Assembly (NCBI RefSeq): GCF_000359745.1
Contig: NZ_AQHN01000020.1
Span: 1 to 43,071, forward strand
From: Rhizobium freirei PRF 81
GTDB lineage: Bacteria; Pseudomonadota; Alphaproteobacteria; Rhizobiales; Rhizobiaceae
Direction: 5' to 3'
Length of the DNA stretch: 43,071 nt
Shown: in pieces, positions 1 through 8,541 of the stretch
Numbering within the stretch: position 1 is the first letter of the stretch
Layout of the letters: every line of letters starts with the position of its first letter
Notes under the pieces: generated by a model
Databases searched by the model: none
What the model was told of the DNA's origin: nothing
What the model saw: the letters and a program-made list of their open reading frames with translations, nothing else
Translations under genes and position numbers: made by a program

Positions 1-2
1 CC

Positions 3-1118
3 GCCATATGCAAGCCCATTCCCAATAGCCATCGGTTTGGGCAGGAAATTGCTACCTTTGCGAATCCGCTTGGTCTTGCACCTCATGGCCTTATCGGCCT
101 GGGCCCGAGGAACCCCAAGATTGCTTCTGACACAAGCGGCAAACACACCGTGTTTTTGTTTGATGACACTACAGTGGATCACGTCATCGAATCCTACGCT
201 CGTTATTTATGTGAGATATTCACCGCCACGGAGTTGAAAGACGGAGTCTTCACTGCCGTGGCCGCGGTGCATAAACCTGGAGAGAAGGACGACAACGTGC
301 CCCGGCACGTTGGAAAATATTGGCCTGTCTATGATCCGGCCCTGACCGCTACGGAGCCGAAACCGGAAACCTTGCAGCAGTATTTTTTCGCAGGTGCCAA
401 GCTGGCAGCGGAGCGCGGCGAAACCCATTTCGTTACGGAGAAAATCGCCGAAGGCATTTTCCGGCTTGCGCAGATGACAGATCCGCTGACATCCGTCGCC
501 GGCAAGCGAAAACATAGGCAAATGGCCGCGCTATTGGCGGACAATCAAAAAGCGCATGCGCTTTATTTTCAAATAATCACGGGCATAGCGGTCGATCGCC
601 AGACACTTACGCAGGGATTCTGGGATGGCACTTGCAGGCCGGCGTTTACAGAAATTGTTAAATGCCTGACCGGGAAGGTTCCTACTGGTACTGCTACTGA
701 CGCTTTCCTTGCCTGGAACAATTGGCCGGAGGTTGCTGCCGGGGCTCCGGCAATCGAACGGAACAATATCTACCGCTATCCGGCCGCCGCACCGGAAGTC
801 AGCATACGAGTCGGCTCCATTCACTCGGTTAAAGGAGAAACTCACACTGCGACGCTGGTGCTGGAGAGTTTCTATAAGAAGCATCATCTTGCGAGCCTCA
901 AATCATGGCTGACAGGAGCCAAGACGGGCCAGGGCAGTGAGGGAGCGGAGAATCGTAAACGCCTGAAACAACATTACGTCGCCATGACACGCCCGACACA
1001 TCTTCTCTGCCTGGCTCTGCGTGAAGACGCGATCACCGCTGCTGAGTTGACGTTGCTAAAGGCCAAGGGATGGCGCCTCGCGCGGGTGCAGGCGGGAGGA
1101 TATGAATGGATTTCATAG
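3..1118 (+). CDS. UvrD/Rep-type superfamily 1 helicase, C-terminal part (5' truncated by window edge)
   Basis: The reading frame is open from base 3, so the gene begins outside the window and only about 370 C-terminal residues are visible. Near the edge HRFGQEIA resembles the UvrD-family segment opening the second RecA-like domain. Near the end HSVKGETH corresponds to the motif V region and YVAMTRP to motif VI, the ATP/DNA-coupling motifs of UvrD/Rep/PcrA helicases. In the family these enzymes unwind or translocate on DNA with 3'-5' polarity. Helicases of this shape often sit beside OLD-family ATPase-nucleases in defence modules (Gabija-like), but no such partner is visible here, so the system is not named. 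The next gene starts 259 bp downstream on the same strand. Confidence is high for a UvrD-like helicase and low for its exact role. Confidence 0.85.
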   Translation, partial: AICKPIPNSHRFGQEIATFANPLGLAPHGLIGLGPRNPKIASDTSGKHTVFLFDDTTVDHVIESYARYLCEIFTATELKDGVFTAVAAVHKPGEKDDNVPRHVGKYWPVYDPALTATEPKPETLQQYFFAGAKLAAERGETHFVTEKIAEGIFRLAQMTDPLTSVAGKRKHRQMAALLADNQKAHALYFQIITGIAVDRQTLTQGFWDGTCRPAFTEIVKCLTGKVPTGTATDAFLAWNNWPEVAAGAPAIERNNIYRYPAAAPEVSIRVGSIHSVKGETHTATLVLESFYKKHHLASLKSWLTGAKTGQGSEGAENRKRLKQHYVAMTRPTHLLCLALREDAITAAELTLLKAKGWRLARVQAGGYEWIS

Positions 1119-1274
1119 AGAAGCGGATCGATCACTACGCCGACCTGCCTGGCTGCCGTGCAGAAAGTCGCGTGTCCGGCAACAATAGCGCGACGGCAGA
1201 ATGCATCGCTTGTGACAGACAAGGTATGACAACGGCTGTTTTCCGCCCCTGATTTGCTCAAGGTAAGATATTGT

Positions 1275-1319
1275 AATTTCATGTGAAATTTTAGCGCTTC
1301 GACGATAACGAAACTATCG
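1275..1319. promoter_or_regulatory. Two short inverted repeats upstream of the nuclease-like gene
   Basis: AATTTCA (1275-1281) and TGAAATT (1284-1290) form a perfect 7-bp inverted repeat separated by TG. A second repeat, CGATA (1303-1307) and TATCG (1315-1319), follows 12 bp later. Both lie 60-100 bp before the ATG at 1378, where a promoter and operator would be expected. The stretch 1119-1377 contains no convincing gene. A regulatory role is inferred from position and symmetry only. Confidence 0.35.
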
Positions 1320-1377
1320 AGCCGTTAAAGAGAAGATGTTATAAATAGCGCAGTGTGACATTGAGGCTTTCTTAGCT

Positions 1378-2934
1378 ATGGAGTCCATATCTGCGCTCCT
1401 GCGGCGTGTCGGCCCATCGCTCTCGACCGAATTGATCGCTGAGATGGCGAAAGACGGCATTTCGCCTACTTCCGCCCGGCAGCGGATCGCGCGCGCCGGG
1501 CCGGACGTTGTGCGGCTGGCCGGCCTTAGGTTCCCGCACAACGCCCGCTTCCTTTACCTTGCCGACCAGTTCGGCGATCAAGCGTATTGGCGCGCCGTTG
1601 AGCGTGTTTTCCAGAATCATGGTAAAGCCTACTGGAGCGCCATGGCCGGTCTAAGGGCGCGCGGCGGCTGCATTCCGCGGAAACACTTTGCCGGCGTCTG
1701 CGGAAGTCCTGCCGCACGGTTAAGGCAGCTTTCGCCGGAGCGCATATTCGAGCGGCTTTCCTCGATCCATATGCTGGAAGAAATTACCGACCCCGACACG
1801 GGCCAGCCATTTGTTCAATTCAAACCCTACACTTACAGGCGGGATGAAATTGCGATAGTCCGTGCCCGACTGGTCGCTGAAAACGTTGTGCTCCACGGCA
1901 TGAAGGAATGGTGCCGCCGGACGGGCTTCGGCAGCTTCGACAGGGTACGCATCCGCGACGACGAAACACCGCCTGTGGTTTCCTCTATCACTTGGGATAT
2001 GTCGGCCCCGTGTTATGCGCGCCCCCTGGTTAAAGCATCAGCATCAGGCCTCAAGCCGGGGTTTGTCGTCTGTGATGTCAACCTCAGGGGTATCCTTGAC
2101 GAGGATGCCGTGACGACATTTGTGCGAAAGCACGATCTGGCCTCAGCACCGGCAAATGTTGCCCCCATCATGCCCTTCCTCATAGCAGATGGCTTTACCG
2201 CGGCCGGGTTTAGCATGGCGAAGAGCAAAGGTATCTTAGCGACCACGACCGCACATCTTTTTGGTGGAGATGTAGCCAAAGCGCTGCGGGATCTAATTAG
2301 CCTGCTTTCGGATACGGGAAAGACTGCGTCGGTTAATCCCGAACATGTCGAGCGTGTCCTGTCAAACCTGACCAGGATCGAGGGCGCGGCGAACAACCTG
2401 CGTGGTGCCTTGTTTGAGATCGTTGTTGGTTCCTTGGTAAAGGATGTGGAGGGGGGCTATCTGCGCGCAGGCGAAAAATGGACCGATTTCAGTTCGGGAC
2501 GCTCGGCCGAGATCGATGTGCTCCTTGACCGCCCCGACGACAAAGGTGTCCTCATCATCGAGTGCAAGTCCAAGATCCCCGGCAGCAGGGTCAACCTTGA
2601 AGAAGTTCAAAAGTGGCATGGCGATCGGGTGCCGCTGCTCCATAGCATCATCCGTACGGATAGCCGCTTCAACAACAAGCCGTTGAGTTTTGAACTCTGG
2701 ACGAACGGGCCAATCGCAGATGACGCGCTGGCCTGGTTGCATGAGCAGCCCGTGCGAAGTGATCCCAGTACTGCGTGGAGAGACGGAGCAGAGATGAAAA
2801 CCTACACTGACAGAGCGGCGAACGCCGCCATCCGGAAAGCTCTGAACGAACACTATTTCCGGCATCCTTTAGCGAAGATTGAGGGCGCTGCACGTCGCTC
2901 AGTTCAGCAAGCAACGCCAGCCACTAGTGCATGA
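1378..2934 (+). CDS. Putative PD-(D/E)xK nuclease-domain protein, possible defence protein
   Basis: The protein has 518 aa and no named family that I recognise. The C-terminal third carries a restriction-endonuclease-like signature: GALFEIVVG (Glu347), AEIDVLL (Asp380) and IIECKSK (Glu395-x-Lys397), spaced as in Mrr/PD-(D/E)xK enzymes that cut DNA. The N-terminal 110 residues (for example SPTSARQRIARA) look helical and winged-helix-like, suggesting nucleic-acid binding, but this is inference. No transmembrane segment or signal peptide is visible. The ATG at 1378 is taken as start because it begins the conserved-looking frame; its ribosome binding site is weak. The gene ends 10 bp before the ADP-ribosyltransferase-like gene, which has a strong GAGGGGA site overlapping this intergenic gap, so the two are probably co-transcribed. 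Confidence 0.7.
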   Translation: MESISALLRRVGPSLSTELIAEMAKDGISPTSARQRIARAGPDVVRLAGLRFPHNARFLYLADQFGDQAYWRAVERVFQNHGKAYWSAMAGLRARGGCIPRKHFAGVCGSPAARLRQLSPERIFERLSSIHMLEEITDPDTGQPFVQFKPYTYRRDEIAIVRARLVAENVVLHGMKEWCRRTGFGSFDRVRIRDDETPPVVSSITWDMSAPCYARPLVKASASGLKPGFVVCDVNLRGILDEDAVTTFVRKHDLASAPANVAPIMPFLIADGFTAAGFSMAKSKGILATTTAHLFGGDVAKALRDLISLLSDTGKTASVNPEHVERVLSNLTRIEGAANNLRGALFEIVVGSLVKDVEGGYLRAGEKWTDFSSGRSAEIDVLLDRPDDKGVLIIECKSKIPGSRVNLEEVQKWHGDRVPLLHSIIRTDSRFNNKPLSFELWTNGPIADDALAWLHEQPVRSDPSTAWRDGAEMKTYTDRAANAAIRKALNEHYFRHPLAKIEGAARRSVQQATPATSA

Positions 2935-2944
2935 GGGGAACTGA

Positions 2945-3658
2945 ATGACTACCGTCAGCCAGGAGAATTGGCATTTTCGATTAAGCAATTCGTCTCAGGT
3001 GGAGCGTCTGCTCGGCACCGATAAGCCTGACACGATCCTGGAGTTTCCGAGTGCCGGCGATCTCGTCAAACATCTCGGAAATGACGACAATGATGAATAC
3101 ATGCGCTTACACTCGCCGATTGACGAACGTCTTGATGCAGATCCCGTCGCGCAAGAGTGGGCTCGGCTGCGAACGCGATTAAGAGATCTCAAGCATTTTC
3201 CACGTTATCGCCGCAAGGAATTTGACCGATACCATTCTGCAGCCTGTGCGGTTTCTTCCGGCAGTGCGGATGCATCTCAAGCCAGCATGGTCAGCGGACT
3301 TGACGAAGAAATTGAAAAATCCCGTATCCTCGTTCCTGCCGGACAAGTTCTGTTTCATGGCCGAGCCAACGACGATTTGACCAATTTTCAGCCGTACCCG
3401 ACATACATATCCACATCCCTTCACCCGATAATCGCGCGCAACAGTGCCTTTAGAAGGGCAGGAATAGAGAACAAGAATGGTCAACCGCGTGTATTTGTCC
3501 TGACTTTGAAACTTCCATTGCCGGCATTATGGGGGCAAGCAGGACAATCTTGCGAATACGAGCTTTTGCTTCCCCGAAATCTTTTCATTGAAGAGCGCGC
3601 GCGCAGCTCCGGTACAAAATACGAGACGATTTTCGCAGATGTGATAGCCCGGAAGTAG
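2945..3658 (+). CDS. Putative mono-ADP-ribosyltransferase (R-S-E class)
   Basis: The protein has 237 aa. The C-terminal half has the ordered signature of arginine-type ADP-ribosyltransferases: Arg140 in VLFHGRA, the Ser156-Thr157-Ser158 core in YISTSL, and Glu204-x-Glu206 in CEYELLLP, matching the R / STS / ExE triad of that fold. Enzymes of this class transfer ADP-ribose from NAD+ to proteins, nucleic acids or small molecules; the target here is unknown. The N-terminal ~120 residues are polar and charged with no recognised domain and may be a targeting or neutralising region. No signal peptide is seen, so it probably acts in the cytoplasm. The start is supported by GAGGGGA 6 bp upstream. The nuclease-like gene is 10 bp upstream and a DUF3800 gene follows. 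The call is motif-based; no homologue was recognised by full sequence. Confidence 0.65.
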   Translation: MTTVSQENWHFRLSNSSQVERLLGTDKPDTILEFPSAGDLVKHLGNDDNDEYMRLHSPIDERLDADPVAQEWARLRTRLRDLKHFPRYRRKEFDRYHSAACAVSSGSADASQASMVSGLDEEIEKSRILVPAGQVLFHGRANDDLTNFQPYPTYISTSLHPIIARNSAFRRAGIENKNGQPRVFVLTLKLPLPALWGQAGQSCEYELLLPRNLFIEERARSSGTKYETIFADVIARK

Positions 3659-3695
3659 GCTGTGAATTAGACATCAATAGTATTTGTGTGACGCT

Positions 3696-4781
3696 ATGGC
3701 TGTAAGAACCTTATATTTCGATGAATCGGGATTCACCAAATACAATCTTCTCGACCCATCGCAGCCCATTTTTGCGATTGCAAGTGCTGACATTGTTGAG
3801 GGCCAGGCCCGTGAGATCCTTCTTGACTCCTTTCCTCGCTATAGAGGTGCGGAGTTTAAGTTCTCCAACATCTGGGGTTCGAACAGTCGTGCGGGGTTGC
3901 TGAGGTTCGCCGCCCATCTGGAGAGCTTGCAGGATTTGGCCTTTATCTACATGGCCGACAAGCGGTTCACTGTACTGACCAAGATCGTAGACTTTCTCAT
4001 AGAACCATACGTTACGGATGGGGGCTACGATTTTTACGCGGATGGGTTTTGCTGGAAGTATGCGAATTACATTCACTTCGGATTGACGCAGTTCGCGCCG
4101 CCGGAGCTGCTAGATGCGCTGCTGCGCCACTATCAGACTTTTAACCGTAACCCGACACCCGATGGTCTTGCGACACTGCAAGTACGCCTCAGCATGATGG
4201 CAGCGACCACGGAGGACCGTGTTAAGATCTTTCTCGAACAGATGGCACTCGGTGCAGCGTTGTTTGAGCGTTACCACAGCCTGGAAAATTTCCATGGATC
4301 GGATGAGTTTCAGACAACAACAATGCTGGCGATCGTATCGCACTGGCGTCAGCACTATCCTGAAGACTTTGCCGTCATCCATGATGATTCATCAAACTTC
4401 CTCAGAAGCCGCGAAATGTGGGGAAAGATCACTAGTGTGAACGTTCCGCCTCAACTCCATCGCAGCGGTGACGGTAGTTTCGTCGAATATCCTCTGCGTG
4501 TGATTTCAACTACGGCGATGGATTCGAAGGATAGTCCCTCTATTCAGTTTTGTGATTTGTTGGCGGGCCTTGCGGCCAAGCACTTCAGCCCGCGCACGGA
4601 AGGGGACGACAGGGTGTTTATGGATCAGGTGATTGAGGCTGGCCTCAAGCATATCACCTATAACGGCATACGGCCGGATGTAATATTCACTGACCGAATT
4701 CCTCCGCGCCGTCTCGATGGCCCGGATGTGGTAGATCAGATGACAGATGTTATCTTCGGCTCGCACAGCCAAAATAGTTAG
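3696..4781 (+). CDS. DUF3800 domain protein
   Basis: The protein has 361 aa from ATG 3696; a TTG at 3684 would add four residues. The N-terminus TLYFDESG and the late IQFCDLLAGLAAKHF match the DUF3800 family, whose conserved early Asp/Glu and late Asp residues are thought to form an RNase H-like metal site. The biochemical function is not established. DUF3800 genes occur frequently in mobile elements and defence islands of proteobacteria. The gene lies 37 bp after the ADP-ribosyltransferase-like gene and 50 bp before the acetyltransferase gene, all on one strand, so a shared transcript is plausible. No membrane segment is visible. Confidence 0.8.
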   Translation: MAVRTLYFDESGFTKYNLLDPSQPIFAIASADIVEGQAREILLDSFPRYRGAEFKFSNIWGSNSRAGLLRFAAHLESLQDLAFIYMADKRFTVLTKIVDFLIEPYVTDGGYDFYADGFCWKYANYIHFGLTQFAPPELLDALLRHYQTFNRNPTPDGLATLQVRLSMMAATTEDRVKIFLEQMALGAALFERYHSLENFHGSDEFQTTTMLAIVSHWRQHYPEDFAVIHDDSSNFLRSREMWGKITSVNVPPQLHRSGDGSFVEYPLRVISTTAMDSKDSPSIQFCDLLAGLAAKHFSPRTEGDDRVFMDQVIEAGLKHITYNGIRPDVIFTDRIPPRRLDGPDVVDQMTDVIFGSHSQNS

Positions 4782-4831
4782 AAGACGAAATTGTTCGACG
4801 CGCTGTCAGTAAAACTATAAATGGAGCTACA

Positions 4832-5359
4832 ATGTACAGTATCGTCTCCAAAAAGCCGTCAGAGTGCTCCACCCAGGAGCTTGAGCAATTTGCCAAATTG
4901 GTCATGGCGGGCGGCGAGGTCGCTAACGGCTTGCCTGCGCGCGTTCAGAAGGCGGTTAGCCTTGTGATGCTTTTCAGTGGTGAAGAGCTGGTCGGAACGG
5001 CTGGACTGAAGCGCCCTGAAGCAGGTTATCAAAACAAAGTTTTTCTCAAAGCCCGAACCGACAAGGCGCCAGCGGATTTTCCCTTCGAGATAGGCTGGGT
5101 TTACATCGCACCAGAACATCGGAACAGCAAAAAAGCGATGCCGCTGATAGAAGCGGCGATGAAAGCGTCAGATGGAGCCCCGATATTCGCGACAGCTCGG
5201 GAGAACAATGGAGCGATGCATCATCTCTTAAAGAAGGTAGGGTTCACTCTTTCCGGAGGATCTTATGCCTCCAAGCAAAATGCCGGACAGAAGATCGTAT
5301 TGTTCGTAACTGATGCGTCATGCGAGAAACCGGTCGATAGCGGTGATCGAAACTCATAA
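4832..5359 (+). CDS. GNAT-family N-acetyltransferase
   Basis: The protein has 175 aa, a normal length for GNAT enzymes that move an acetyl group from acetyl-CoA to an amine. The segment EIGWVYIAPEHRNSKKA resembles the beta4/acetyl-CoA-binding region, although the usual Q/RxxGxG/A loop is degenerate (HRNSKKA). The later ARENNGAMHHLLKKVGF is the typical GNAT motif in which an Asn-rich helix leads into a KxGF strand. The substrate is unknown. The start ATG has GGAG about 8 bp upstream. It is the last gene of the + strand cluster, which converges with the BREX operon. It could be cargo, or modify or antagonise the neighbouring ADP-ribosyltransferase-like protein; nothing in the sequence decides this. 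Confidence 0.75.
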   Translation: MYSIVSKKPSECSTQELEQFAKLVMAGGEVANGLPARVQKAVSLVMLFSGEELVGTAGLKRPEAGYQNKVFLKARTDKAPADFPFEIGWVYIAPEHRNSKKAMPLIEAAMKASDGAPIFATARENNGAMHHLLKKVGFTLSGGSYASKQNAGQKIVLFVTDASCEKPVDSGDRNS

Positions 5360-5774
5360 AGCCGAAACGATCAGATACCAGTTCCCAGTTCATCTCGTCC
5401 GGCGCGCCCGACAGAATTCGAACGATCTAGTACCGTCCGCTTTTAGGCGGCAGGTCGAAATCGCTGAACGACGTCAATAGGCGCAAATACGCCGGTACCC
5501 GCACTTCGATTCGATGTTTCTCTGAACTGCAAACCACACCCTACGAAATCAGATCAGTTGATGTGACATGAGCCGAACTGTTGTGTCTCGCTATCCAGCA
5601 TGCTAAAGCGCTGATATTACTAGAAACAGCTTGGTGCACCAAGTGGCAAGCTGTTTCTAAGGCCGCAGTTGAAGCAGTGGTGCGTTGGCTTTCCCGAGAT
5701 CCGCATTCTTTCAAACGCCGGATTTCAATCCTCGGATTAAAGGATCTGAAGGTCCGACAATCATCCATTCGTCA
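5360..5774. other. Convergent intergenic gap without a credible gene
   Basis: This 415-bp stretch separates the + strand cluster from the 3' end of the - strand BREX operon. Short open frames occur but show no recognisable domain and have no convincing ribosome binding site. Its only clear structure is the nested palindrome at 5621-5659. A terminator function for one or both converging units is expected but no hairpin with a U-tract is obvious. Confidence 0.6.
5621..5659. repeat. Nested palindrome in the convergent gap
   Basis: TAGAAACAGCTTG (5621-5633) and CAAGCTGTTTCTA (5647-5659) are perfect 13-bp inverted arms separated by 13 bp. The 14-bp self-palindrome CTTGGTGCACCAAG lies at 5630-5643, straddling the end of the left arm, so two alternative structures compete. 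There is no poly-T after either arm, which argues against a standard intrinsic terminator. It may be a protein-binding site, a recombination remnant or a Rho-independent element with poor U-tract. Confidence 0.6.
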
Positions 5775-6524
5775 TCAGATCGCGAGGCGCAAGGCAACGA
5801 CCTGATTGCTTGGCCCTTCGGTCCTCACAACCAGGCGCTCGGTGTTTGACACGAGATAAGATAATGGTTGCGTCAAGTTGAACGGGAAAAGCATGGGCAG
5901 CGATTGCAGAGTTGGAATTGCCAACGGCCTGCCGGCATTTCGCACGGCCGCCTCGATCAGCCACACCGTAAGTTCGTCGTTCCCCAAAGCGGCGGGAGCC
6001 AGACGAAGGACACGTTTGCCCTTTTCAACTCGCTCCACGGCCCCCCAGTCAGCCTGGCTCTGGATGACCATATTGGTCATTCTGTAAGTGCCTTCGCGCT
6101 CACCGTAGGTTTCGCTCATACGCCGGTGAATTTCGGCTGACGTGCAATCGCCTTGAAGGGCGGACAAGCGCCCGATCAGTTCGGCAACCTTGCCGAAAAA
6201 GGGATAGGCGGCAACGGCCATGCCCCAATGCATTGCTGTGACCGGCACATGCTGGTGCGCCTCGAAAATTGCTGCACCACGATCCGCAAAATCAACCAAC
6301 TCTCCGCGCGGGTCTAGCCACAGACGTTTCAACACCGTGCGTGTTTTCGTTCGCGCGGCTGGTCCCAAACCGGCGTCATCCAGCAATGACTCCAGATCTT
6401 CCAGCTTCGCTTTACCGGCACGAACTTTCAGCGCGGTTGTTGCCCATTCGAGAGCGATATACCGATCAAAACCTATTCTGGGAGCCAACGCCATCATTCG
6501 ATATTCATCCAGTTCCGTTGGCAT
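5775..6524 (-). CDS. Last gene of BREX type 3 operon, brxA position
   Basis: The protein has 249 aa, soluble and rich in helices, with no catalytic motif that I can identify. It starts inside the 3' end of pglZ (20-bp overlap) and is the last gene of the operon. Type 3 BREX operons were described with the order brxF, brxC, pglXI, brxHII, pglZ, brxA, so position suggests a BrxA-type protein. The middle part (RTKTRTVLKRLW, then a helical stretch and a possible winged-helix region around SAEIHRRMSETY) is compatible with the small DNA-binding BrxA/DUF1819 proteins, but similarity to DUF1819 could not be confirmed by eye. The name is therefore positional. No terminator with U-tract is seen after the stop. 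Confidence 0.6.
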   Translation of the reverse strand: MPTELDEYRMMALAPRIGFDRYIALEWATTALKVRAGKAKLEDLESLLDDAGLGPAARTKTRTVLKRLWLDPRGELVDFADRGAAIFEAHQHVPVTAMHWGMAVAAYPFFGKVAELIGRLSALQGDCTSAEIHRRMSETYGEREGTYRMTNMVIQSQADWGAVERVEKGKRVLRLAPAALGNDELTVWLIEAAVRNAGRPLAIPTLQSLPMLFPFNLTQPLSYLVSNTERLVVRTEGPSNQVVALRLAI

Positions 6525-8541
6525 GTGAAACTGTCACGAAGGGGACGACCAGTTCCTCCACCGAGACGCCGCCGTGGACGACCACCTGATCACCGTTCGG
6601 AACGAAGGCTCTGCGCCCACCAGCGAAGAGAGGCTTGAAGTTCGCTGGCAAACCGGCGATGTTCAGGGCGTCCGTGCCCGGATAGGCCACCGCGGACTCG
6701 GCGCGCAACGGGTCGCTACGATACACCCGCACGCGCTCGCCACGTGTTTCCGCGATTACTCCCTGATTGGGCCTGCCTATGCCGACAGCATCGATATTGC
6801 CGTGATCCGCTGTCACGTAGATGTTGAAACCCTCGCTTAGCAGGAAGGCAAACAGGCGTTCAACAAAGCCGGAGCCGAGCCAGCGCCCGATCCACAGTGC
6901 TACATCTTCCTTGGACCGCTCTTTGTGAAGCCGTTCATCCACCTCATCGATCACCAGCCCCAAGACCTTGGGCTTGCGGTCCGCAATGTCGGCTTCCAAG
7001 GTGTCCAGTTGCTCGACCTGATGCAGCGCCCGCTTATACATCACCTCACGGGACGTGATACCGCCTTCGTTTTGCCAGAACAGCTTCCACAAGGCTTCTT
7101 CCGTGTTGGTGTGGTCTATCGAATCGTCGAACTCACGCGGTCTTAAACCGGAGAACAGCGCCTGACGGGACACCGACGTTACCGTGGGAAGCCACGCAAA
7201 GGCGGTGTTCTCGTCGAACGCGAAAGGCTGCTGGGTGGCGATCAGATGCTCCCTGATCCGTACCCATTGATCGAAGGCCAACCCGTCGAACACCAGCAGT
7301 GCCACCTTGGCTTCGCCCGCGCTACGGCGCTGCCGCAGGAAGCGCGGGACGTGATGCACCATCACCGGGCCTTTGATTGCCGGTTGCAGGATCAGGTCGG
7401 CGTAGTGGCCGGCGGCAATCCACGCCTGCAACCGTTCGTCGGTCAGCGCCTGGATCGCCTTAATGCGTTCCCGGATCACGACCATCCGTTCGCCAGCATC
7501 CTTTTTCGGCAAATCATGAACCCGGCTAAGCATCTCGCCATGACGTTTTGCGAAGTCGCCCCAGAGCTTATGCGGGGCGTCCGCTTCCGGCACCGCTGCG
7601 GCAAGCGCCTCGATGCCCTTTTCCGCCAGCGCGAATTGAGACCAAACATCCTCGACGATGCCGGCTTTGATCCAGCCCGGTATGGCGGTTGGAACGTCGG
7701 ATACCGCCAGCGGATGCAAGCTGCCGTCGAGGAACATCGAGTCGATGATGGCGCGCACGTCGGTGTGATCAAAGGGAATCTCAATGGCCGTGCCGATCTC
7801 GCCTGCGCCGAAGGGCGGCGGATCGGGCTCAGACATACGCCTGCCTTCCAGCTTCAGCCTTTCCAAATAGAGATACCAGGCGTCCTGTACCACGCGCAGC
7901 AGCGCGCTCCTGGATGACAGCCACTCCGCAACCGGATGACCGACAAGCAAGCCTCTGCCGCGCAGGATGGCCGCCACATGCTCAGCGAACGTCTCCGGCA
8001 AGGCGCGGCCTGCGAAGTGCAGCCGCAGCACTTCGCGCCAAAAGTCCACAGACGCGCGGATTGATCGCGGAGTTAACTGATAGACGTGTTCAAGAATGAA
8101 ATCCTTCGACTCGCTTTCACCGCGCGCCGACTGCAACTCGGTCTGATGGGCGTCGAACAAGATTTCCAGCCGTTCCGGCTCGACCTCTCGCACGGCGCCA
8201 TAGGCCAGCTTGGGGAACAGTTCGGCAAGATTCAGCCGCACCGCCGGGCGGGCGTTATGCACGATGTCCCACGGCAGATCGTTCGCGTTATCGTGGCGCA
8301 GGTGCACGATCAGTGCCGGCGATGGCGCCGGCTCGTCGGCATCCCACGCCGCGCGATACCGTTCCTCATATTCCGCGCGGAACCCGAACGGATCGTCGTA
8401 TCCCATCACCTCGAAGCCACGGGCGCGCAGTTCGGCCAGCAGCTTCTCGCCCAGCAGCACGCCGTCTGGATCGCAGGCCACCCACAGCCGGGAAAGATCG
8501 GCCGTGAAAGAGCCAAGAATGCGCTGATGCCATTGGCTCAT
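6505..8541 (-). CDS. pglZ: BREX type 3 phosphatase-domain protein PglZ
   Basis: The protein has 678 aa. The C-terminal half has an alkaline-phosphatase-superfamily (PglZ) domain in the expected order: LLVFDGLAF with Asp419, PTVTSVSR with Thr455/Ser456 as likely nucleophile region, VIDEVDE with Asp532, TADHG with Asp579 and His580, and a late VVHGG with His656. The N-terminal ~400 residues are the long helical PglZ region. PglZ is a core protein of all BREX systems, needed for phage exclusion and usually for host methylation; its phosphatase substrate is not settled. Its ATG lies in an ATGA overlap with the helicase stop, indicating translational coupling. All metal-ligand residues appear present, so the protein is probably functional. 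Confidence 0.9.
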   Translation of the reverse strand: MSQWHQRILGSFTADLSRLWVACDPDGVLLGEKLLAELRARGFEVMGYDDPFGFRAEYEERYRAAWDADEPAPSPALIVHLRHDNANDLPWDIVHNARPAVRLNLAELFPKLAYGAVREVEPERLEILFDAHQTELQSARGESESKDFILEHVYQLTPRSIRASVDFWREVLRLHFAGRALPETFAEHVAAILRGRGLLVGHPVAEWLSSRSALLRVVQDAWYLYLERLKLEGRRMSEPDPPPFGAGEIGTAIEIPFDHTDVRAIIDSMFLDGSLHPLAVSDVPTAIPGWIKAGIVEDVWSQFALAEKGIEALAAAVPEADAPHKLWGDFAKRHGEMLSRVHDLPKKDAGERMVVIRERIKAIQALTDERLQAWIAAGHYADLILQPAIKGPVMVHHVPRFLRQRRSAGEAKVALLVFDGLAFDQWVRIREHLIATQQPFAFDENTAFAWLPTVTSVSRQALFSGLRPREFDDSIDHTNTEEALWKLFWQNEGGITSREVMYKRALHQVEQLDTLEADIADRKPKVLGLVIDEVDERLHKERSKEDVALWIGRWLGSGFVERLFAFLLSEGFNIYVTADHGNIDAVGIGRPNQGVIAETRGERVRVYRSDPLRAESAVAYPGTDALNIAGLPANFKPLFAGGRRAFVPNGDQVVVHGGVSVEELVVPFVTVSHANGTG

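Noticed and set aside
3..1118. Helicase as GajB of a Gabija system
   Set aside because: Only the C-terminal part is visible and the following gene is not an OLD-family partner; the upstream gene is outside the window.
5541..5805. Small open frames on both strands in the convergent gap
   Set aside because: They mirror each other across the palindrome, lack ribosome binding sites and resemble no family.
7246..7917. Long plus-strand open frame antisense to pglZ
   Set aside because: It is a shadow of the high-GC pglZ gene: no domain, no ribosome binding site, and the minus-strand frame carries all PglZ motifs. Similar shadows across the BREX operon were ignored.
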